64,000 nucleotides of DNA from Porphyromonadaceae bacterium UBA7332 (GTDB taxonomy: Bacteria > Bacteroidota > Bacteroidia > Bacteroidales > UBA7332). The notes under the pieces are model-generated. The model did not search any database, was not told the DNA's origin, and was given only the letters and a program-made list of their open reading frames with translations. The stretch lies in contig DKPO01000017.1 in the NCBI GenBank assembly GCA_002471225.1, forward strand, positions 20,557 through 84,556, written 5' to 3'. Positions 1-8,940 of this stretch are shown here, one piece after another (within the stretch, counting starts at the first letter, position 1; every line of letters starts with the position of its first letter). Both the position numbers and the translations under genes were made by a program.

Positions 1-22
1 GAACCAGCTGAGCTATGAGCCC
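1..22 (-). tRNA. 5' part of a tRNA cut by the window edge
   Basis: The reverse complement of bases 1-22 begins GGGCTCATAGCTCAGCTGG, which is a 5' acceptor strand, the TA linker and the start of a D-arm. The anticodon lies outside the window, so the amino acid cannot be read. Sequences starting this way in Bacteroidales are usually Val, Ile or Ala type tRNAs, but that is only a guess. Confidence 0.75.
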
Positions 23-235
23 TAATTTTTGTTTGTTTTTGAGAGCGTTTATCTCTCAATTGCGATGCAAAACTACGCGATTATTTTTGAATGTGCAAAT
101 TTATAAAGCACTTTTTTTCAAACTTTTTTTTCTGATCTGCTTTGTTTTTGGATTAACCTATTGTAAAGCAGATGTATAAATGCTGAAATAAAAATGATTT
201 TTTTTTCAGTGAAAAAGGGGCTGATGCGTCTTGGG

Positions 236-1276
236 CTAATAAATCAGATCGAAAAAAATATTCTGAGGTATGTATCTTTCACACAAACCAGCCAATTGAT
301 CCGGCTTTATATCGAGTCGTCCGATTGAAAAATCACTGATTCCGCGCTCAGGATTCCGAAAAGTTATACGAAAATGATAAGTATAGGCAGTTTGTTCCGC
401 ATCATATTCGATGTGTATCGCTTCGATTTCGCTCCAGTTCATAGCTCCCCATCCATTAAATTCGATTCCGGCTTCACTGATATAAATAGCGGTTCGGCTT
501 TTTTGTGCATTTTTTCCTTTATCCCATAAATAGAGAATCAAAAACAATCCGAAAAAAATCAGCCCTTGTCTGATTCGTCCCATCACAAAGCGGCTTGCCC
601 CGATAAAAAGGATCAGATAATTGAAGAATCCAATTACATTATTTTGATTTTTGCCTTTTTGAAGGATAGTCGTTCCTTGTATTCTGCGGTTTGTGGGGTA
701 TAATGTCATATATTTATATTTTTGTTTGAGAGAACGAAAGAGGAGAAGGGAAAGTTTATTCAACTCTTTTGTATTACAATCCAGATATTCCATCGCTTTA
801 TCAACATCTATGGGCAGATGTCTGTAATCGCGCATTATTTCAAGGGATTCCTGTATACCGGACTTTGTTCTATATTTTTTTAATCGGTTACTTAGAATAA
901 AATGCCAGACAAATCTTTTGAACCGATCAGGTAAATAACGATAATTTAAAGTTATAACGCAATAAAACCGGATACAAAACCAATTTAAAGATTTTCCGGT
1001 GATCGTTCTGAACTGACTGGCAAAAAAGTAATCCATGAAAATATCTAATACAATCGGCGCATATCGGCCAAGAGTTAACCGCATTTTACGAAGTTCTTCT
1101 TGTACTTCAGGATGAGTATCTGTCCAATGATCTATTTCGCGATGTCTGCGTATGCCTTTTCGTATATTGGCTGGATAATGCTCAAAAGCTTTTCCTTTTA
1201 CAGCGTCGGCGAAGAAACCGCCTAACTGCATATGTGACTTAGGGCCTGAAAAATAAATATGAGCCAGATAATTCAT
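236..1276 (-). CDS. ACP phosphodiesterase (AcpH-like) fused to a two-TM, PH-like C-terminal domain
   Basis: Residues 1-190 match acyl-carrier-protein phosphodiesterase (AcpH), which removes the 4'-phosphopantetheine arm from ACP. The family signatures are all there: NYLAHIYFSG at the N-terminus, GGFFADAVKG, RRHREIDHWTDTHPEV and YAPIVLDIFMDYF, which carry the metal-binding His/Asp residues. The family is normally about 195-200 residues; this reading frame runs on to 346. The extra part has two probable membrane helices (about 214-229 and 236-251) and then a soluble, beta-rich segment (262-346) with WSEIEAIHIEYD, resembling PH-like domains of small bacterial membrane proteins. No in-frame stop separates the halves, so this is either a true fusion or two genes joined by loss of a stop. 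It stands alone, divergent from the next gene. Confidence 0.75.
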   Translation of the reverse strand: MNYLAHIYFSGPKSHMQLGGFFADAVKGKAFEHYPANIRKGIRRHREIDHWTDTHPEVQEELRKMRLTLGRYAPIVLDIFMDYFFASQFRTITGKSLNWFCIRFYCVITLNYRYLPDRFKRFVWHFILSNRLKKYRTKSGIQESLEIMRDYRHLPIDVDKAMEYLDCNTKELNKLSLLLFRSLKQKYKYMTLYPTNRRIQGTTILQKGKNQNNVIGFFNYLILFIGASRFVMGRIRQGLIFFGLFLILYLWDKGKNAQKSRTAIYISEAGIEFNGWGAMNWSEIEAIHIEYDAEQTAYTYHFRITFRNPERGISDFSIGRLDIKPDQLAGLCERYIPQNIFFDLIY

Positions 1277-1436
1277 GAATTGTTTCGTATGTTAGAATGC
1301 AAAAGTATAAAAAGATTTTTTCAAACAGGGATGAATTATTTCTCTTTTTACTATTCTGAAATACAATATTTTACTGATAAAAGAGTCTTTTATGTAAACT
1401 TTAAATGCTTGCTAATCGTTTTGTAGATTCAATATT

Positions 1437-2909
1437 TTGCCTGTGAAATATTACACATTCATCATATTACTCATTCTTTGTTCAAATTCTGTATGGGGAC
1501 AAACCGATAGCAGAGATACTGTAAATTGTAATCCTGCTTCGGTTCGTTTTGAAAGACAAGTAAAGCCGAAAGCCGGTTTTGCAGCATTGGAATTAGTAGG
1601 GTTAGATGCAATATTTTGGGGTGCTTCAAAATTTGTTGCAGGAAAACCATTTGCTGATATAAGTCTTGCTACTATAAAAAAGAATTTGGATACAGGCTTC
1701 GTGTGGGATAATGATGAGTTTCCTACCAACCTGGTAGCACATCCTTATCAGGGCGGATTATATTTTAGTGCAGGAAGAGCATGGGGCTTAAGTTTTTTAC
1801 AATCTATTCCTTATGCCTTTACAGGTAGTTTTATATGGGAAATGTTTCTGGAAAATGAACCGGCTTCGATCAATGATCTGATCACAACTACGATTGGAGG
1901 AATGGCTTACGGAGAGGTTATGCATCGATGTAGTGACCGCTTTGTTTGTTATGATCAACGAGGAGTTAAAAGGCTGGGAAAGGAGTTGATTGCAGCGGTT
2001 ATAGATCCTGCAAAAGCGGTAAAGCGTCTTTCTACAGGAGAGCTTTGGGCATATGATCCGGGCTATCAGAGAATAAATGTAAAAGAAGAACTCCGTATTC
2101 AGGCTGGTGCTCGTTATATTGGAAACCAAAGAGGAACCGGGGAGTGGAATCCGATTATCAGTTTGAAGTACACATATAACGATCCATTTGATGTAAGCGG
2201 ACGTATACCTTTTGAGTATTTTGAATTGGATGGAGTGTTTAATATAGGTGATCACCAACCTTTATTGGGTGAAATCCGGATTACAGGGCTATTATTTGGT
2301 GAAACGATTAAGCCGAATTGGCTTATAGGAGGATTTCAGCAATATAATTACATGAATTCGGAACGGGTAAGTAATAGTGTTAATAAGCAAGAAATACCCT
2401 TTAGAATAGCAGAGACAGCCGCCTTTGGTGTAGGCTCCATCTGGGAAAAAGAGATAGTTCGAAATGTAAATGTGAGATCAGATTTGTATTTGACCGGAGT
2501 TTTATTGGGAAGTTACTATTCTGATTATTATCGCTTCGGAAAACGAGATTATACTTATGGAAGCGGTTTTAGTTACCGGGCAAATATCAAATTCGACTTA
2601 TGGACTAACGTATCTCTTTTTGCCCAGACTGAAGGGATTGAATTATTTAATCCGCAATCCTATCGCTGGAGCGATACAGTAAATAAAAATCAATTGTATC
2701 TCAATATACAAGGTGATCGCGGAAGAAGTTATGTGACTAAACAACAAGCAAGTGTGGCTGTAGATCTTTGGAAAGGTTTGGGACTTTCTCTGATATACAG
2801 CCATTATAATCGATTCGTAAAGGAGTTTAATCCTTATAATTCACGAATCATTTCGTATAATTTTTCTAATCAGGATATTCGACTGCAACTGAGTTATACG
2901 TTTCATTGA
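1437..2909 (+). CDS. DUF3943 family outer-membrane protein
   Basis: A secreted protein of about 490 residues. A signal peptide (YYTFIILLILCSNSVWG, cut near residue 21) leads into a DUF3943-type region: W-DNDEFPTNLVAHPYQGGLY, then GRAWG, then SFIWEMFLENEPASINDL and TTIGGMAYGEV. The second half is rich in alternating aromatic strands (LYLTGVLLGSYYSDYYRFG) and ends in a Phe-containing strand (LSYTFH), as expected of an outer-membrane beta-barrel. There is no ATG at the 5' end: the start is TTG at 1437 or, more likely, GTG at 1443, two codons on, which puts Lys right after the initiator. The function of DUF3943 is unknown. A strong terminator follows immediately, so it is a one-gene unit. Confidence 0.8.
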   Translation: MPVKYYTFIILLILCSNSVWGQTDSRDTVNCNPASVRFERQVKPKAGFAALELVGLDAIFWGASKFVAGKPFADISLATIKKNLDTGFVWDNDEFPTNLVAHPYQGGLYFSAGRAWGLSFLQSIPYAFTGSFIWEMFLENEPASINDLITTTIGGMAYGEVMHRCSDRFVCYDQRGVKRLGKELIAAVIDPAKAVKRLSTGELWAYDPGYQRINVKEELRIQAGARYIGNQRGTGEWNPIISLKYTYNDPFDVSGRIPFEYFELDGVFNIGDHQPLLGEIRITGLLFGETIKPNWLIGGFQQYNYMNSERVSNSVNKQEIPFRIAETAAFGVGSIWEKEIVRNVNVRSDLYLTGVLLGSYYSDYYRFGKRDYTYGSGFSYRANIKFDLWTNVSLFAQTEGIELFNPQSYRWSDTVNKNQLYLNIQGDRGRSYVTKQQASVAVDLWKGLGLSLIYSHYNRFVKEFNPYNSRIISYNFSNQDIRLQLSYTFH

Positions 2910-2943
2910 AAAAGGAGAGACCCGTACGGATCTCTCCTTTTTT
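2909..2943 (+). terminator. Rho-independent terminator after the DUF3943 gene
   Basis: A 12-bp stem (AAAAAGGAGAGA with TCTCTCCTTTTT) closes a loop of about 10 bases and ends in a T-run. It starts at the stop codon of the preceding gene. Confidence 0.85.
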
Positions 2944-3136
2944 GATTTTTGAACACAACTTGTAAACCAAAACCTAATCAGACTATATTTTCCCTGAATA
3001 ACTATTTAATTGTCTCTTTATTAGGTAAACGCTTCATAAATGTCAGAACCGACAAAATTTTTTCATTTTTTTCTTACAAGATTAAAAAACATACGATTTA
3101 GTACTTTCGGGCATAGAATATTACCACATTTTCTCT

Positions 3137-3144
3137 TACTTTTG
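3137..3144 (+). promoter_or_regulatory. Candidate -7 element for the phosphatase/dut operon
   Basis: TACTTTTG fits the Bacteroidetes -7 consensus TAnnTTTG and lies 45 bases before the start codon at 3190. No well-spaced TTTG/TTG -33 element is visible, so the call rests on the -7 box alone. Confidence 0.4.
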
Positions 3145-3189
3145 TCGATAATCAAAACCAGTCAATAAAACTTTAAACACAATGTTTTT

Positions 3190-3684
3190 ATGAATGATCA
3201 GATGAAATCGGAGAAATATAAGTTGTTATTTGTATGTTTAGGAAATATTTGCCGATCTCCGACTGCTGAAGGTATTATGATTGATCTGGTAAAGAAAGCA
3301 GGATTAGAACATCAGATACAGATAGATTCAGCCGGAACTTATGGCGGACATGCAGGTGAGCTACCTGATTCTCGGATGCGTCAGCATGCGTCGCGCCGTG
3401 GTTATAATCTGATAAGCCGGTCAAGACAAGTAAAACCTATGGATTTCGAGGAATTTGATCTGATTCTCGCAATGGATGATAAGAATTATCAAAATCTGCG
3501 GGATCTGGCACCTGATATTGAATCAATGAATAAAGTGCACAGGATGGTCGAATTTTGTCAGAATTCGACGTTAGATTATGTACCAGATCCCTATTATGGT
3601 GGAGCAGAAGGATTCGAGCTTGTTCTGGATCTGTTGGAAGATGCTTGCGAAGGGTTATTGAATGATGTAAAACAAAAATTGTAA
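3190..3684 (+). CDS. Low-molecular-weight protein-tyrosine phosphatase
   Basis: Dephosphorylates tyrosine residues through a cysteinyl-phosphate intermediate. The P-loop C(X)5R is C16-LGNIC-R22 followed by SPTAEG, and the general-acid loop is VPDPYY with Asp133, the standard LMW-PTP pair. The length (164 residues) is usual for the family. In many bacteria such enzymes act on BY-kinases of capsule export, but no capsule genes are next to it here. Met5 (3202) is an alternative start that leaves the domain intact. Nine bases separate it from dut, so the two are likely cotranscribed. Confidence 0.93.
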   Translation: MNDQMKSEKYKLLFVCLGNICRSPTAEGIMIDLVKKAGLEHQIQIDSAGTYGGHAGELPDSRMRQHASRRGYNLISRSRQVKPMDFEEFDLILAMDDKNYQNLRDLAPDIESMNKVHRMVEFCQNSTLDYVPDPYYGGAEGFELVLDLLEDACEGLLNDVKQKL

Positions 3685-3693
3685 TAAAGAGAT

Positions 3694-4128
3694 ATGAAAG
3701 TAAGAATAATCAATAAATCGAAACACGAATTACCTCAGTACGCAACAGTTCATGCCGCAGGAATGGATATCCGTGCGAATTTGAATGAGCCAATCACTTT
3801 AGCTCCTTTGCAGAGATGTTTGGTTCCAACAGGTCTTTTTCTTGAAATACCTGTAGGATTCGAAGCACAGATACGTCCAAGAAGCGGATTGGCATTGAAA
3901 AAAGGAATTACTGTTCTTAACTCACCCGGGACGATTGATGCTGATTATCGTGGAGAAGTCGGTATTATATTGATTAATCTATCGTCAGAACCTTTTGTTA
4001 TTGAAGATGGCGAACGTATTTGTCAGATGGTTATAGCTGCTCATGCTCAGGTGCAATGGGAGCAGGTTGAATCTTTGGATTCGACAGATCGCGGTGAAGG
4101 CGGTTTCGGTCACACAGGCAAACAATAA
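3694..4128 (+). CDS. dut: Deoxyuridine 5'-triphosphate nucleotidohydrolase (dUTPase)
   Basis: Hydrolyses dUTP to dUMP and pyrophosphate, keeping uracil out of DNA and feeding dTMP synthesis. All five trimeric dUTPase motifs are visible: AAGMDIRA, RPRSGLALKKG, PGTIDADYRGEVG, GERICQMVI and the C-terminal glycine-rich lid RGEGGFGHTG that closes over the substrate. At 144 residues it is full length. It sits 9 bases after the phosphatase gene and 28 before the TPR lipoprotein gene, a gene order common in Bacteroidales. Confidence 0.97.
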   Translation: MKVRIINKSKHELPQYATVHAAGMDIRANLNEPITLAPLQRCLVPTGLFLEIPVGFEAQIRPRSGLALKKGITVLNSPGTIDADYRGEVGIILINLSSEPFVIEDGERICQMVIAAHAQVQWEQVESLDSTDRGEGGFGHTGKQ

Positions 4129-4156
4129 TGGATCTACATTCAAACCTTTGAAATCT

Positions 4157-5923
4157 ATGAAGAAAGTACCTATATATCTGTTACTCGTATCTCTTACGAC
4201 CGTATTCGGAATCAGTTGTAAATCATCAGGACAATTAGCAGTAAAAGCTCCGGATTCTTTTGTAAATCCGTTGTCTGATGAGGAAAAACAACGTGCAGAT
4301 TATTATTTTATGGAAGGCATGCGGTTGAAGGCAATTAATCAGCAGGATGCTGCCTTTGATGCTTTTAATCGTGCATTGGCAATTGATACGATGCATACAG
4401 CAGCTATGTATTCACTTTCTAATTATTATTTGCGTTTGAGAAATCCGATTAAGGCTTTCTCTCTTTTGCAAAAGTCTATTCAATACGATCCGGATAACTA
4501 CTGGTACCTTTATGCTGCAGCCAATCTGGCACAGCAGCTGAATATGAATGAAGAAGCTATTGATTACTATAATCAGATCATGGCTAATCATTCAGATAAA
4601 CCTGAGATTATCTATTCTATTTCTGAGGTTTATGTCCAAATGGGAGAATTGGAGAAAGCGATTAAAACATTGGATCTTCTGGAAGAAAAGATGGGGCCGA
4701 TGGAAATGATCTCTTTGCAGAAATCTAAGCTTTATATGACGCTTAAGCAAGAAGCAAATGCTAAAGCTGAAATAGATAAACTGATTGCTGCTTATCCGAA
4801 TGATATTCGTTATACGTTAATGATGGGAGATATTGCTATGGATTCTGATAAACAGGACATGGCAATGGAGTATTATAATAAGGCAAAAGCTATTGATCCG
4901 AATGACGGACGTTTGCAACTGTCTTTAGCTAATTACTACTTCCGTATCGGAGAACAGGATTCTGCCGAAATGCAGATAAAACATGCATTGCACAATAAAG
5001 ATCTGGAAATTGATGTAAAAATCGATATCCTTAAAGATTATCTGAAAACGCTTTATATGAAAAAAGAGAATACACAAGAGCGTGATAATCTGTTTGATAT
5101 TCTCTTTGAATCTTATCCACAGGAAAAGGAGTTGTTTAAACTTCAATCCAGCTATCTGATTACAGAAAAAAGATTGAAAGAAGCACAGGATCGCCTGACA
5201 ATCGCTGTAGGTCTTGATCCGAATGATCGTGAGTTGTGGATGAGCTTGCTGGATGTTTGTCTCAGACAGCAAGAGTTTAAGGAAGTGATAGAGACTTGCC
5301 GCAAGGCTTTAGTCTATTTTCCGAAAGATGGGGAGTTTTATTACTATCAATCGATTGCGCTGAGTATCGAAGAAAAATATAAAGAGGCGATAGAAGTGCT
5401 TGATAAAGGTTTATCCGTAATGGAAAAGAATAATCCGAGATTGATATCGGGCATGTACACTCAGATGGGTGATATCTACCATCAGCTGGAAGATCGTAAA
5501 AAGTGTTTTGAAGCTTATGATAAAGCTTTGGAGTACTATCCGGATAATGCATCGGTACTAAATAATTATGCCTATTTCTTATCACTTGATAAGGGCGATT
5601 TATCGCGGGCAGAGCAAATGAGTGCTAAAGCAATTAAAATAGAACCGGAAAACAGTACATTTCTGGATACGTATGCCTGGATATACTTTCAGATGGAGAA
5701 CTACTTCTTAGCTAAATTCTATATGGAAAAAGCGATTAGAAACGGAGGAGATGAAAGTGATATTCTAATTGATCATTACGGGGATATTCTTTTCAAAAAC
5801 GGGGATGTGGAAGGCGCTCTTGTTCAGTGGCAAAAAGCTTTGGATATGGGTAATAAGTCTAAAGTGCTGAAAGAGAAAATAGAAAAGAAAACGTATATTC
5901 CGGAACCGGAAGAAAAGAACTAA
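4157..5923 (+). CDS. TPR-repeat lipoprotein
   Basis: A 588-residue protein made almost wholly of tetratricopeptide repeats (for example NQQDAAFDAFNRALAIDTMH, QDMAMEYYNKAKAIDPNDG, RKKCFEAYDKALEYYPDN), preceded by a lipoprotein signal (KKVPIYLLLVSLTTVFGISC, lipidated Cys21). The frame stays open further upstream, inside dut, but ATG 4157 is chosen because it alone gives a proper lipoprotein signal. TPR arrays are protein-binding scaffolds. The neighbours (DUF4292 lipoprotein, EnvC-like protein) suggest an envelope-assembly role, an inference from position only. Confidence 0.9.
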   Translation: MKKVPIYLLLVSLTTVFGISCKSSGQLAVKAPDSFVNPLSDEEKQRADYYFMEGMRLKAINQQDAAFDAFNRALAIDTMHTAAMYSLSNYYLRLRNPIKAFSLLQKSIQYDPDNYWYLYAAANLAQQLNMNEEAIDYYNQIMANHSDKPEIIYSISEVYVQMGELEKAIKTLDLLEEKMGPMEMISLQKSKLYMTLKQEANAKAEIDKLIAAYPNDIRYTLMMGDIAMDSDKQDMAMEYYNKAKAIDPNDGRLQLSLANYYFRIGEQDSAEMQIKHALHNKDLEIDVKIDILKDYLKTLYMKKENTQERDNLFDILFESYPQEKELFKLQSSYLITEKRLKEAQDRLTIAVGLDPNDRELWMSLLDVCLRQQEFKEVIETCRKALVYFPKDGEFYYYQSIALSIEEKYKEAIEVLDKGLSVMEKNNPRLISGMYTQMGDIYHQLEDRKKCFEAYDKALEYYPDNASVLNNYAYFLSLDKGDLSRAEQMSAKAIKIEPENSTFLDTYAWIYFQMENYFLAKFYMEKAIRNGGDESDILIDHYGDILFKNGDVEGALVQWQKALDMGNKSKVLKEKIEKKTYIPEPEEKN

Positions 5924-5937
5924 ACTAAATTGAGTAT

Positions 5938-6753
5938 ATGAAAAGAGGATATCAGAAACTATTTATTGTTTTGCTTGCCTTTACAACCATGTTTACGGCT
6001 TGTAAAACATCTAAAATTGGAAAACCCCAACACGGGAAAGTAGGAGTAGAGCGTATTAATCAGGCAATACAATCTCAATTTCAATATGACTACTTTACTT
6101 CAAAAGGAGATGTTGAAATAGAAACAGGAACGAATCGTATTTCATCAAAAAGTGAATTGCGAATGATCCGGAACGAAGCTATTCAACTGTCTGCTCAACC
6201 GATTCTTGGTATTGAGGTTGCCCGTTTAGGCATAACGACCGATACGCTGATTATACTGGATCGCATGGGTAAGCAATATGTTGCGGAATCGCTTATTCCG
6301 GTTAAAAGTCTGCTTCCGAAAGAATTGAATCTTGAAACATTGCAAGCCTTATTGACGAATCAGTTATTTACGGCAAATGATAAAAAGTTGTCGGCTTCAG
6401 ATTTTACGAGTAAAGAAGACGGCAATAAGTTGCTGCTTGGAACAAAAGGAAAAGTCGTAAATTTTGAATTTACTTTGAATCCCGAAGCTCGTTTGACAGA
6501 GACGAAAGTGTTGAGTAAAAACGGGAATATCATTGCAACGTGTTCATACCACGATTTTAAAAGAATCGGAGACGGCCAGCTTTTCCCACATCAGGTAAAA
6601 GTCTCTTTTGTGTTAAAAGGTAAACCGTGTGTATTGAAATTTCGTTTTGCTAATTTGAATATGAGTAAAAAGCCGGAGATTAACTTAAGTGTGCCGGGTA
6701 AATATAAACAGCTAAAAGTGGAAGATCTTCTCAAAATGATATTGAAAAATTGA
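5938..6753 (+). CDS. DUF4292 family lipoprotein
   Basis: A 271-residue lipoprotein: signal KLFIVLLAFTTMFTAC with lipidated Cys22, then a region consistent with the DUF4292 family (beta-rich, LolA/LolB-like fold): RINQAIQSQFQYDYFTSKGD, ELRMIRNEAIQLSAQPILGI, VEDLLKMILK at the end. Its place between a TPR lipoprotein and an EnvC-like M23 protein is the usual Bacteroidetes arrangement. A lipid or lipoprotein carrier role is suggested by fold similarity but is not shown here. Fourteen bases separate it from the TPR gene, so it belongs to the same operon. Confidence 0.85.
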   Translation: MKRGYQKLFIVLLAFTTMFTACKTSKIGKPQHGKVGVERINQAIQSQFQYDYFTSKGDVEIETGTNRISSKSELRMIRNEAIQLSAQPILGIEVARLGITTDTLIILDRMGKQYVAESLIPVKSLLPKELNLETLQALLTNQLFTANDKKLSASDFTSKEDGNKLLLGTKGKVVNFEFTLNPEARLTETKVLSKNGNIIATCSYHDFKRIGDGQLFPHQVKVSFVLKGKPCVLKFRFANLNMSKKPEINLSVPGKYKQLKVEDLLKMILKN

Positions 6754-6784
6754 TCTGCACGAAACTATAAATAAATAAAATCAG

Positions 6785-8113
6785 ATGACTATCAGATTAT
6801 TTATACTCTCTTTGTTTGCATTCCTCTGTATGCAGGGTTGGGGACAATCTCAAAAGCAGTTGAAAGAGCTGGAACGTAAAAGAAAAGCAGCTCTGGAGCA
6901 GATGGAAATTACGGATAATTTATTGCAGTCGAATAAGAAAGATGCAGCCAGTACGTTGAATAAGATCCAGTTATTAGGAAAGCAGATCGAAGTCAGACGT
7001 AGCTATATTGATGCATTGAATGGTGAGGTTGATGTACTTGAAAAGCAAATCAGACGTATCGACCGAGATGTAAAAGATTTGCAGTTTGAGCTTTCTATGA
7101 AGAAGCAAAATTACGCGAAAGCAATGCAAGGAATGAATAAACGAAAGTCATCGTATGATAAGCTGATGTTTATTTTCTCTGCGGATAATCTGGCACAGAC
7201 GTATCGCCGGATTCGTTATTTACGTGAATATTCAGTCTGGAGAAGAATTCAGTCTGAAGAGATTATGGAAAAAACGAAAACGCTTGAACAGAAACGTTTA
7301 GAGCTTCAGAGTAATCGAACAGAAAAAGAAAAACTGTTAGGAGAGCGAGAAGTGGAACGTAAAAATCTGGAGTCTGAAGAGCAGAAACAGAAAGAGGCTT
7401 CGAAAGAGCTGAATAAGCGAAGAAAAGAGTTACAAACTCAGCTTAAAAAGCAAAAGCAACAAGCTGAAGCATTAAATAATCGTATTCAGCAGATTATTGA
7501 AGAAGAGGCTCGTCGTGCAGCCGAAGAAGCTCGTAAAGCCGCTGAGGCAAAAAGAAAAGCCGCTGAAGCAGCAAGAAAAAAAGCTGCAGCGGGCGGTAGC
7601 ACTTCGTCTCCGAAGCCATCAGTTTCCACTTCGCAGGAACGGGTCTCTGAGTCAAAAGGCGGATATGCCATGACGAAAGAAGAACAACAGTTGTCTTCTA
7701 ACTTTGGGGCTAACCGGGGGAAACTTCCGATGCCGCTTCGAGGCAGATACGTGATTATAGGACGTTTCGGCATTCAGCAAAGTAAGGATCATAAATATGT
7801 TCAAACTGAAAATAAGGGAATTGACATTCTTACCAATCCGGGAACTGAAGCCAGATCAGTATTTAATGGAGTTGTTTCCATGGTTTTTGTAGTTCCTGGC
7901 TTTAATAATACCGTAATGGTTCGTCATGGTAACTATCTGACTGTATATTCCAATCTGAGTGCTGTATATGTCAAAAAAGGAGATACGGTTGCACTGGGAC
8001 AGTCCTTAGGTGAGATTTATTCGGATAAAGACGATAATAATCGTACAGTGCTTCATTTCCAGTTATGGAAAGAAACAACTAAGTTGAATCCTGAATTATG
8101 GTTGAATAAATAA
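6785..8113 (+). CDS. EnvC-like murein hydrolase activator with a degenerate LytM/M23 domain
   Basis: A 442-residue periplasmic protein: signal peptide (LFILSLFAFLCMQGWGQ), a long coiled coil (about 20-250, ending in an Ala/Glu/Lys-rich stretch with AAEEARKAAEAKRKAAEAA), a Ser/Pro linker (about 270-290), then a C-terminal LytM domain (about 320-442). In active M23 enzymes the first zinc ligand sits in HxxxD; here it reads ENKGIDI, with Asn in the His place, and the final motif is LHFQLW instead of HxH. The domain is therefore probably not catalytic and, like EnvC, may activate amidases at the division septum. It follows the DUF4292 gene by 31 bases and precedes kdsA by 12. Confidence 0.88.
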   Translation: MTIRLFILSLFAFLCMQGWGQSQKQLKELERKRKAALEQMEITDNLLQSNKKDAASTLNKIQLLGKQIEVRRSYIDALNGEVDVLEKQIRRIDRDVKDLQFELSMKKQNYAKAMQGMNKRKSSYDKLMFIFSADNLAQTYRRIRYLREYSVWRRIQSEEIMEKTKTLEQKRLELQSNRTEKEKLLGEREVERKNLESEEQKQKEASKELNKRRKELQTQLKKQKQQAEALNNRIQQIIEEEARRAAEEARKAAEAKRKAAEAARKKAAAGGSTSSPKPSVSTSQERVSESKGGYAMTKEEQQLSSNFGANRGKLPMPLRGRYVIIGRFGIQQSKDHKYVQTENKGIDILTNPGTEARSVFNGVVSMVFVVPGFNNTVMVRHGNYLTVYSNLSAVYVKKGDTVALGQSLGEIYSDKDDNNRTVLHFQLWKETTKLNPELWLNK

Positions 8114-8125
8114 TAAACAAGCTAT

Positions 8126-8938
8126 ATGATTATTCCAAAATTAAAACATACAGAATCGAACAACTTTTTCCTAATGGCAGGTCCTTGTGTCATTGAAGGA
8201 GAAGAGATGGCGATGGAAATAGCAGAGAAAGTGGTTGCTATTTCAGACAAATTGCAAATCCCGTATATCTTTAAGGGATCCTATCGTAAAGCAAACCGGT
8301 CAAGAATCGATTCATTTACAGGTATCGGAGATGAAAAAGCGCTTGAGATTCTTAAGAAAGTGGGCGAACGATTTGATATTCCTACCGTAACGGATATTCA
8401 TTCGGCAGAGGAAGCTGCAATGGCTGCTAAATACGTAGATGTACTTCAGATTCCTGCCTTTTTATGTCGTCAGACAGACCTGTTGATTGCTGCGGCTCAG
8501 ACAGGAAAAGTTGTGAACATCAAGAAAGGACAGTTCTTATCACCTGAATCGATGCAATTCGCAGTTCAGAAAATATGGGATTGCGGAAACCCGAATGCAA
8601 TGATTACGGATAGAGGAACAACATTCGGATATCATGATCTGATTGTAGATTATCGGGGAATTCCTCAAATGCAGAAGTTTGATTGTCCGGTTATTCTGGA
8701 TGTAACACATTCACTTCAGCAACCCAATCAAACTTCAGGCGTGACCGGAGGTCTACCGGAACTGATAGAAACGATAGCTCGTGCCGGTGTGGTAGTGGGT
8801 GTTGATGGTTTGTTTATCGAAACTCATATGGATCCTTCGGTAGCTAAATCGGATGGAGCGAATATGCTTCGCCTTGATTTACTGGAATCATTGATGGAGA
8901 GACTTGTAGCTATTCGTAAAACAATAACTTCGTTTTAA
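8126..8938 (+). CDS. kdsA: 3-deoxy-8-phosphooctulonate synthase (KDO-8-P synthase)
   Basis: Condenses phosphoenolpyruvate with arabinose 5-phosphate to give KDO-8-phosphate, the precursor of the inner-core sugar of lipopolysaccharide. Diagnostic motifs: FLMAGPCVIEGEE, FKGSYRKANRSR, TDIHSAEEA, QIPAFLCRQTDLL, NIKKGQFLSP, TDRGTTFGYHDLIVD and DVTHSLQQPN. The AGPC cysteine is the residue that binds the divalent metal in class II KdsA; the metal-independent class has Asn there, so this is predicted to be the metal-dependent type. Length 270 is typical. Start ATG 8126 lies 12 bases after the EnvC-like gene. Confidence 0.96.
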   Translation: MIIPKLKHTESNNFFLMAGPCVIEGEEMAMEIAEKVVAISDKLQIPYIFKGSYRKANRSRIDSFTGIGDEKALEILKKVGERFDIPTVTDIHSAEEAAMAAKYVDVLQIPAFLCRQTDLLIAAAQTGKVVNIKKGQFLSPESMQFAVQKIWDCGNPNAMITDRGTTFGYHDLIVDYRGIPQMQKFDCPVILDVTHSLQQPNQTSGVTGGLPELIETIARAGVVVGVDGLFIETHMDPSVAKSDGANMLRLDLLESLMERLVAIRKTITSF

Positions 8939-8940
8939 TC

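Noticed and set aside
1797..2258. A 153-residue minus-strand frame inside the DUF3943 gene
   Set aside because: It is antisense to a coding region with clear family motifs, with no signal or motif of its own.
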